From: Chromatiaceae bacterium
Lineage (GTDB): Bacteria; Pseudomonadota; Gammaproteobacteria; Chromatiales; Chromatiaceae
Direction of reading: 5' to 3'
Assembly (NCBI GenBank): GCA_024235255.1
Contig: JACKMT010000004.1
Coordinates: forward strand, 514,597-578,596
DNA length: 64,000 bases
The position numbers and the translations under genes were made by a program. Below, piece by piece: positions 58,062-64,000 of the stretch. Under the pieces are notes generated by a model. It saw only the letters and a program-made list of their open reading frames with translations. It had not been told where the DNA came from and ran no database searches. Each line of letters begins with the position of its first letter. The first letter of the stretch is position 1.

Positions 58062-60911
58062 TCAAAGATTCCTGATCTTCTCCAACTGCTCTTCCAGCTT
58101 TGCTTTTGCCGACTCCTGGACAGCGAGTTTGGCGCGCTCTTTCTGCACCACCGCTGCCGGAGCTCGATCCACGAAGTTGGCGTTGGCCAGCTTGCCCTGC
58201 ATACGCGCCGAATCGGCACTGATCTTACCGATCTCCTTCTCCAGCCGGGCAAGCTCGGCAGCTTTGTCGATCAGCCCAGCCATCGGAATCAGTAGCTTCA
58301 TCTCACCCACCAAAGCGGTGGCCGACTCGGGTGCCTCTTCTCCCGGCTGCAGCACGGTGACCCGCTCCAACCGGGCCAGAAAGTCCAGATAAAAACGGTT
58401 TTTCTCGAGGGACTTCAGGTCGCTATCCGACGCATTCTGTAACAGCACCGGCAGCGGTTTGCCCGGTGCAATGTTCATCTCGCCCTTGATCTTACGGATG
58501 CCGAGGATGAATGCTTTCACCCACTCCATCTCCTGCTCGGCCTGCTCGTTGATCAGCGCCTGACGTTTACTCGGAAAAGGCTGCTGCATGATCGTTGCAC
58601 CGCTTACCCCGGCCAGTGGCGCTGCTTTCTGCCAGATCTCCTCGGTAATGAACGGCATGATCGGATGCGTCAACCGCAGCAGTGTTTCGAGTACCCGCAC
58701 CAGTGTGCGGCGGGTGCCCCGTTTGGCGGCGTCTGAAGCGTTGGCATCGGTCAGAATCGGCTTGGAAAGTTCCAGGTACCAATCGCAGTACTCGTTCCAG
58801 GTGAACTCATAGATGGCCTGGGCGGCGAAGTCGAAGCGGTAGCTTTCGATGGCGCCGGCAACGGCCTGCTTGGTCTGCTGCAGCCGGGAGAGAATCCAGC
58901 GGTCGGCGGCTGAACGTTCGATTTCGGCAGTCGGCTCAGAGTGTCCGGTTTTCGCCGGGCCGATGCCGAAACGCTCGCCTTCGGTATTCATGAACACATA
59001 GCGTGCGGCGTTCCACAGTTTGTTACAGAAGTTGCGGTAACCCTCGATGCGGCCCATGTCGAACTTAATGTCGCGGCCGGTGGCGGCCAGCGCAGCGAAG
59101 GTGAAGCGCAGCGAATCGGTGCCGTAGCCCGGGATGCCGTCGGGAAACTCGCTGCGGGTCTGCTTTTCGATCTTCTTGGCGAGCTGCGGCTGCATCATGC
59201 CGCTGGTGCGCTTGGCCACCAGCGCATCCAGCCCGATGCCGTCGATCAGGTCGATCGGGTCGAGCACATTGCCCTTCGACTTGGACATCTTGTCGCCGTG
59301 GCTGTCGCGCACCAGGCCGTGCACGTAGACCTGGTGAAAGGGCACCTGGCCGTCCCTGAACTTGAGCCCCATCATGATCATGCGCGCGACCCAGAAGAAG
59401 ATGATGTCGAAGCCGGTCACCAGCACGCTGGTGGGGTAGAAATCCCTGAGGCGTTCGCTCTCTTCGGGCCAGCCCAGCGTGGAGAAGGGCCAGAGCGCCG
59501 AGCTGAACCAGGTATCGAGCACATCCTCGTCCTGACGCAGCGCGTAGTTGGCCGCCAGTTGGTGCTTTTCGCGCACCTCTGCCTCGGAGCGTCCGACGTA
59601 GATGCTGCCGGCATCGTCGTACCAGGCGGGGATGCGGTGTCCCCACCAGATCTGCCGGCTGATGCACCAGTCCTGGATGTTGCGCATCCACTCGTAGTAG
59701 GTGTTCTTCCAGTTGTCCGGCACGAACTTGATGCGGCCCTTCTCGACTGCCTCGATCGCGGGTCCGGCCAGCGGCGCGATCTTCACGTACCATTGATCGG
59801 TGAGGAACGGCTCGATGACGGTGCCGGAGCGGTCGCCGCGGGGCACCATCAGCTTGTGGTCGACGATCTTCTCCATCAAACCCAGCGACTCCAGATCGGC
59901 GACGATCCGTTTGCGCGCCTCGAACCGGTCCAGACCGACGTAGGCGGCTGGGAGCAGCTGGTCCTCATCGGCGCTGTTTTGCCGGATGATGGCGTCGCCG
60001 GTAAAGATGTTGATCAGACCGCCGTGCGCCTGTTCGCTGATCTGCAGTGCATCGCGGTGGCGCAGCCAGACTTCGTAGTCGTTGAAGTCGTGTGCCGGGG
60101 TGATCTTGACGCAGCCGGTGCCGAATTCGGGATCGGCGTGCTCATCGGCGATAATGGGGATGCGGCGGCCGGTCAGCGGCAGTTCGACCAGTTCACCGAT
60201 CATATGTTTATAGCGCTCGTCCTCGGGATTGACCGCGACTGCGCAGTCACCCAGCATGGTCTCCGGGCGTGTGGTGGAGACCACCAGATGACCCCGGCCG
60301 TTGCACAGGGGGTAGCGCATGTGCCACATGAATCCGTTCTCCTCCTCGTTCAGCACTTCGAGATCGGAGACGGCGGTGTGCAGTTTGGTATCCCAGTTGA
60401 CCAGGCGTTTGCCGCGGTAGATCAATCCCTCTTCGTAGAGGCGGACAAAAACCTCTTTAACTGCGTTGGAGAGCCCTTCGTCCATGGTGAAGCGTTCGTG
60501 CTGCCAATCCAGTGAGGAGCCGAGGCGACGCAACTGACGGGTGATATTACCGCCGGACTCGCCGCGCCATTCCCAGATCCTTTCGATGAAGGCCTCGCGG
60601 CCCAGGTCGTGGCGCGATTTGCCATCGGCTTCCAACTGACGCTCTACCACCATCTGCGTGGCGATGCCGGCGTGGTCGGTGCCTGGCTGCCATAAGGTCT
60701 TTTCGCCCTTCATCCGGTGATAGCGAATAAGCGTATCCATTATGGTGTTGTTAAAACCGTGGCCCATGTGTAGGCTGCCGGTTACATTTGGCGGCGGGAT
60801 CATGATGCAATAAGGCGAGGCTGCACCTTGTTGCGGAGTGAAATATCCTCTCTCCTCCCAGGTTTGGTACCAGCGCTGTTCCAGTTTTTTCGGGTCGTAA
60901 GTTTTATCCAT
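58062..60911 (-). CDS. valS: Valyl-tRNA synthetase
   Basis: ValS (949 residues) charges tRNA-Val. The class I signature is PPPNVTGSLHMGHGFNNT (HMGH), the KMSKS loop is DKMSKSKGNVLDP, and the editing domain includes VVSTTRPETMLGD and the Asp of DEHADPEFGTG. The anticodon-binding domain and the C-terminal coiled coil (GLIDKAAELARLEKEIGKI..) are complete. It is divergent from ppdK with a -10 site between them. Confidence 0.98.
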   Translation of the reverse strand: MDKTYDPKKLEQRWYQTWEERGYFTPQQGAASPYCIMIPPPNVTGSLHMGHGFNNTIMDTLIRYHRMKGEKTLWQPGTDHAGIATQMVVERQLEADGKSRHDLGREAFIERIWEWRGESGGNITRQLRRLGSSLDWQHERFTMDEGLSNAVKEVFVRLYEEGLIYRGKRLVNWDTKLHTAVSDLEVLNEEENGFMWHMRYPLCNGRGHLVVSTTRPETMLGDCAVAVNPEDERYKHMIGELVELPLTGRRIPIIADEHADPEFGTGCVKITPAHDFNDYEVWLRHRDALQISEQAHGGLINIFTGDAIIRQNSADEDQLLPAAYVGLDRFEARKRIVADLESLGLMEKIVDHKLMVPRGDRSGTVIEPFLTDQWYVKIAPLAGPAIEAVEKGRIKFVPDNWKNTYYEWMRNIQDWCISRQIWWGHRIPAWYDDAGSIYVGRSEAEVREKHQLAANYALRQDEDVLDTWFSSALWPFSTLGWPEESERLRDFYPTSVLVTGFDIIFFWVARMIMMGLKFRDGQVPFHQVYVHGLVRDSHGDKMSKSKGNVLDPIDLIDGIGLDALVAKRTSGMMQPQLAKKIEKQTRSEFPDGIPGYGTDSLRFTFAALAATGRDIKFDMGRIEGYRNFCNKLWNAARYVFMNTEGERFGIGPAKTGHSEPTAEIERSAADRWILSRLQQTKQAVAGAIESYRFDFAAQAIYEFTWNEYCDWYLELSKPILTDANASDAAKRGTRRTLVRVLETLLRLTHPIMPFITEEIWQKAAPLAGVSGATIMQQPFPSKRQALINEQAEQEMEWVKAFILGIRKIKGEMNIAPGKPLPVLLQNASDSDLKSLEKNRFYLDFLARLERVTVLQPGEEAPESATALVGEMKLLIPMAGLIDKAAELARLEKEIGKISADSARMQGKLANANFVDRAPAAVVQKERAKLAVQESAKAKLEEQLEKIRNL

Positions 60912-60966
60912 CTCGAGTGTAATCTTGCGGTAAAGTTAACGGCTTATTATTTCGGCGACGTAGGTC

Positions 60967-60972
60967 ATTATA
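60967..60972 (-). promoter_or_regulatory. Candidate -10 element for valS
   Basis: A perfect TATAAT on the minus strand, 56 bases before the valS start. No good -35 hexamer is visible at 16-18 bases. Confidence 0.4.
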
Positions 60973-60984
60973 CCCGCTAATTAT

Positions 60985-61013
60985 TTGTTCATGCGCGGTT
61001 TTAAATCTAATCT
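60985..61013 (+). promoter_or_regulatory. Candidate sigma-70 promoter for ppdK
   Basis: TTGTTC and TAATCT with a 17-base spacer, about 62 bases before the ppdK ATG; the leader also has a T-run and an AGGAG site 12 bases from the start. Confidence 0.4.
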
Positions 61014-61074
61014 GCGCAACTCATCGTTGTTTATCCCAACATCTCAATCGTTTTTTTAGGAGCACAGTCCAGTT

Positions 61075-63846
61075 ATGTCTTCAGAATCACCTGGCAATAA
61101 TAAGTGGGTTTTCTCTTTCTCGGAAGGCGACGGCAAGAACAAGACGCTGCTGGGAGGTAAGGGGGCAAATCTTTGTGAAATGACGCGCATTGGACTGAAT
61201 GTGCCGCCAGGATTTGTAATTACCACAGAAGCCTGTCTGGAGTATCTTGCACAGGGTCATCTGGCGCCGGGTATCATGGAGCAGGTTCGCGACCAGATCC
61301 GCACGGTGGAGCAGCTGACCGGTAAAGGATTTGGCTCCAGCAGTAATCCGTTGCTGATCTCTGTACGCAGCGGTTCAGCCATGTCCATGCCCGGCATGAT
61401 GGATACCATTCTGAACTTGGGGTTGAATAGCGATACGCTGCAGGGATTGATCGAACAGAGCGGTGATGCGCGTTTCGGATTTGACGCCTACCGCCGTTTT
61501 ATACAGTTGTTCGGCAAGGTGGCGCTGAACGTGCCTGATGAGATGTTTGATACCCAGTTCGACATAGTCAAACACAACGCCGGTGCGAAAGGCGATCTCG
61601 AACTGTCCGCCGATAATCTGCAGGATATCAGCAACCGTTTTCTTATGGTGGTCGAGGAGCACACCGGCAGGCCCTTTCCGGCTGACCCTTACCATCAGCT
61701 TGAGATAGCGATCAAGGCGGTGTTTGGCTCCTGGATGGGCAAGCGTGCCGTGGACTACCGGCGGGAGTTCAAGATCACACCGGAAATGGCCAACGGCACC
61801 GCGGTCAACGTCTGCACCATGGTATTCGGCAATCTCGGGGACGACTCCGGCACCGGCGTTGCTTTCACCCGCAATCCGGGCAGCGGTGAAAACAAGCTTT
61901 ATGGTGAATATCTGATGAATGCCCAGGGAGAGGATGTGGTGGCGGGCATCCGCACGCCTAAACCCATTGACCGACTCGACCAGGAGATGCCGGAGATGGC
62001 CCGTCAGTTGGCCGAGCTGCGCAACAATCTGGAGCGGCACTATCAGGAAGTCCAGGATTTCGAGTTCACCATCGAGAAGGGTACCCTCTACTGTCTGCAG
62101 ACCCGCAACGGCAAGATGAACGCGGTGGCGATGGTGCGTACTTCGGTCGAGATGGAGAAAGAGGGGCTCATCACCAAGGAGCAGGCACTACTGCGCATCC
62201 AGCCCGCACTGCTGGAACAGATGCTATACCCGAGACTGGACCCGGCAGCCCGGGCAACGCCGCTGGCGCAGGGTTTGCCGGCCTCACCGGGTGCCGCTTC
62301 CGGACACGCCGTGTTCGATGCAGACCGGGCGGAAGAGCGCGCTAAAAAACTGGGTGAAAAGGTCATTCTGCTGCGCGAGGAGACTAAGCCCGAGGACATT
62401 CACGGTTTTTTCGCCTCCGAGGCCATTCTGACCAGCCGCGGCGGCAAGACATCGCACGCCGCGGTGGTGGCCAGAGGCATGGGTAAACCCTGTGTGGCAG
62501 GCGCGGAAGGCATTTCGGTCGACGTGCGGCGGCGGGAAGCTTATGTCGGGGATATCATCATCAAGGAAGGGGATCTGATCACCATCGACGGCACCAGCGG
62601 CAATGTTTATGCGGGTCAGGTGCCGACGGTCGAGCCGGAGTTTTCCAGTGAGCTCAATACACTGCTCGCCTGGGCCGACGAAGTGGCGCAACTGAAAGTG
62701 CTGGCCAATGCGGATACGGCGCTGGATGCGCGCCGGGCAGTCGGCTACGGCGCTAAAGGGATCGGTTTGTGCCGCACCGAACGCATGTTCAATGCAGTTG
62801 ACAGGCTGCCGGTGGTGATCGAGATGATCGTTGCAGAGAGCGACGAACAGCGGCAGGCGGCGCTGGACAAGTTATTGCCAATGCAAAAAGCGGATTTCAA
62901 GGAGCTGTTCGAAGCGATGGCGCCTTATCCGGTGACTATCCGCCTGCTTGATCCACCGATTCACGAGTTCCTACCGTCTGAGCATCAGCTGGAGGATGAG
63001 TTGAAAAATCTGGCTCATCTGCGCGACTCTGCGCGTGGCATGGAGGTGTTGGCGAACTCCATGGCGCTGCTGCAGCAGACCGGTCAGGCGAAGGAACAAG
63101 CGGATAATATGCGCCATCTGGTCGATACCCACCTGGTGGAGGAGGCGATCGCCAAGAAAGAGGCCATGCTGCGCAAAGTACGCGCCCTGTACGAAACCAA
63201 TCCCATGCTGGGTCATCGCGGTGTCCGGCTCGGCATCACGTTTCCCGAGATCTACTCCATGCAGATCCGCGCAGTGCTGGAAGCGACCGCAGAGTGCGCA
63301 GCCAAAGGCATTGATGCAAATCCTCAGATCATGGTGCCCCAAGTCTGTACCGACTCGGAACTGGATCATGTGAAGCGCTACGTGGACAAGATCCGTGCCG
63401 AAGTGGAGCAGGCGTGCGGGCATAAACTCAACTTTCGTTTCGGCACCATGATCGAAGTGGTGCGGGCCTGTCTGCGGGCAGATTCATTGGTGGACGCTGC
63501 GGAGTTTTTCTCATTCGGCACCAACGATCTGACCCAGGCCGTCTTCTCCTTTTCGCGTGAGGATGCAGAGAACAAGTTCCTGCCGATGTACAACGAGAAT
63601 GGCATCCTGCATGACAATCCGTTTGAGGTGTTGGACGTTCCGGGTGTTGGGAAGTTGATGAAACTGGCGGTGGCCTGGGGTCGGGAGAAGCGGCCGGATC
63701 TCAATGTCGGCATCTGCGGCGAGCACGGCGGCCATCCGGCATCGATCAAGTTCTGCCAGGAGGCGGGATTAAACTATGTCTCCTGCTCGGCGCCCAGGGT
63801 GCCGGTAGCCCGATTGGCTGCGGCGCACGCAAAGCTGCTGGCCTGA
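61075..63846 (+). CDS. ppdK: Pyruvate, phosphate dikinase
   Basis: PpdK (923 residues) interconverts pyruvate, ATP and phosphate with PEP, AMP and pyrophosphate. The N-terminal ATP-grasp part starts WVFSFSEGDGKNKTLLGGKGANLCEM and has RSGSAMSMPGMMDT. The swivelling phosphohistidine is in TSRGGKTSHAAVVARGMG. The C-terminal PEP barrel shows GLCRTERMF, the RGxR Arg (GHRGVRLGI), TNDLTQAVFSFSRED and the catalytic CGEHGGHP. Normal length. It suggests gluconeogenic or reversible glycolytic metabolism. AGGAG lies 12 bases before the ATG, a slightly long spacing. Confidence 0.97.
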   Translation: MSSESPGNNKWVFSFSEGDGKNKTLLGGKGANLCEMTRIGLNVPPGFVITTEACLEYLAQGHLAPGIMEQVRDQIRTVEQLTGKGFGSSSNPLLISVRSGSAMSMPGMMDTILNLGLNSDTLQGLIEQSGDARFGFDAYRRFIQLFGKVALNVPDEMFDTQFDIVKHNAGAKGDLELSADNLQDISNRFLMVVEEHTGRPFPADPYHQLEIAIKAVFGSWMGKRAVDYRREFKITPEMANGTAVNVCTMVFGNLGDDSGTGVAFTRNPGSGENKLYGEYLMNAQGEDVVAGIRTPKPIDRLDQEMPEMARQLAELRNNLERHYQEVQDFEFTIEKGTLYCLQTRNGKMNAVAMVRTSVEMEKEGLITKEQALLRIQPALLEQMLYPRLDPAARATPLAQGLPASPGAASGHAVFDADRAEERAKKLGEKVILLREETKPEDIHGFFASEAILTSRGGKTSHAAVVARGMGKPCVAGAEGISVDVRRREAYVGDIIIKEGDLITIDGTSGNVYAGQVPTVEPEFSSELNTLLAWADEVAQLKVLANADTALDARRAVGYGAKGIGLCRTERMFNAVDRLPVVIEMIVAESDEQRQAALDKLLPMQKADFKELFEAMAPYPVTIRLLDPPIHEFLPSEHQLEDELKNLAHLRDSARGMEVLANSMALLQQTGQAKEQADNMRHLVDTHLVEEAIAKKEAMLRKVRALYETNPMLGHRGVRLGITFPEIYSMQIRAVLEATAECAAKGIDANPQIMVPQVCTDSELDHVKRYVDKIRAEVEQACGHKLNFRFGTMIEVVRACLRADSLVDAAEFFSFGTNDLTQAVFSFSREDAENKFLPMYNENGILHDNPFEVLDVPGVGKLMKLAVAWGREKRPDLNVGICGEHGGHPASIKFCQEAGLNYVSCSAPRVPVARLAAAHAKLLA

Positions 63847-63934
63847 TGAGAGACTCACCCGGGAGAGTTTAGCCCGGATATATCATGAAGGATTCGGGAT
63901 TCAGGGCGGATGTGCCTAAGCAGTTTGTTCGATC

Positions 63935-63979
63935 GCCCGAAAAAGCATAGCTGTCGCTATGATTTGAGGGAGATCGGGC
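63935..63979. repeat. Interrupted palindrome after ppdK
   Basis: Outer arms GCCCGA/TCGGGC and inner arms CATAGC-TGTC-GCTATG form a branched hairpin. It may be an intergenic repeat or part of the ppdK 3' end; the right edge of the window cuts its context. No T-run follows. Confidence 0.45.
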
Positions 63980-64000
63980 AAAATGTGACGGCACAGGCGA

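Noticed and set aside
58941..60515. 524-codon open frame on the plus strand opposite valS
   Set aside because: Shadow of valS; valS motifs are complete and the shadow has low-complexity composition.
1..64000. CRISPR array, rRNA operon, intact insertion sequence or prophage
   Set aside because: No regularly spaced repeats, rRNA sequence, full transposase or phage structural gene was seen.

Overview
The window is a contiguous piece of a GC-rich gammaproteobacterial chromosome. Housekeeping gene order is that of Gammaproteobacteria: ssrA-smpB-ratA-rnfH-bamE-recN-nadK, lapA-lapB-pyrF, recC-recB-recD. The tmRNA tag reads ANDDNYALAA. HrcA, a PEP-CTERM protein behind a sigma-54-type promoter, a cytochrome c'-like protein and a pyruvate phosphate dikinase point away from Enterobacteriaceae, towards an environmental, possibly Chromatiales-like, sulfur-cycle bacterium. 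That placement is inference; there is no rRNA in the window.

Positions 1-11.3 kb form a defence island: a complete type I restriction-modification system (hsdR, hsdM, hsdS), a DinD homologue, a GxxExxY nuclease-fold protein and, translationally packed behind hsdS, an ABC-type AAA ATPase and an HNH endonuclease resembling the Septu (PtuA/PtuB) pair. The island lies between decayed pieces of a different type I system: an hsdR fragment on the left and an internally deleted hsdM fragment on the right. From 11.3 to 22.1 kb the content is accessory: an orphan TRAP binding protein, an Ap4A phosphorylase remnant, a glycosidase-like protein overlapping a membrane sulfatase/LTA-synthase-like enzyme, small envelope proteins, a phosphatase, a NERD-nuclease/UvrD-type helicase, a MaoC hydratase and fragments of a ParE/RelE toxin and a LAGLIDADG homing endonuclease. 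These fragments end next to the 3' end of ssrA, a common integration site.

From 22 to 52.8 kb the region is mostly core: trans-translation (ssrA, smpB), BamE, RecN, NAD kinase, the heat-shock cluster hrcA-grpE-dnaK-dnaJ with sigma-32-like promoters before grpE and dnaK, dapB, a lipoprotein, an orphan FliK-like protein, LPS assembly regulators lapA/lapB with pyrF, a ComEA-like protein, RecBCD, an MBL hydrolase, a hemerythrin-like protein, a response regulator/histidine kinase pair, a double thioredoxin and rsmJ. From 52.8 to 64 kb come a transposase remnant, the PEP-CTERM gene, a PLA2-like protein that has lost its catalytic dyad, tRNA-Asp, nfo, tcdA, a membrane thioredoxin, a FmdB-type protein, a cupin, and divergent valS and ppdK.

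Several intergenic palindromic repeat families recur (a CCCTCACCCT type and a CATTCCGGC type), and a REP-associated transposase relic is present. No CRISPR array, prophage or intact insertion sequence was seen.
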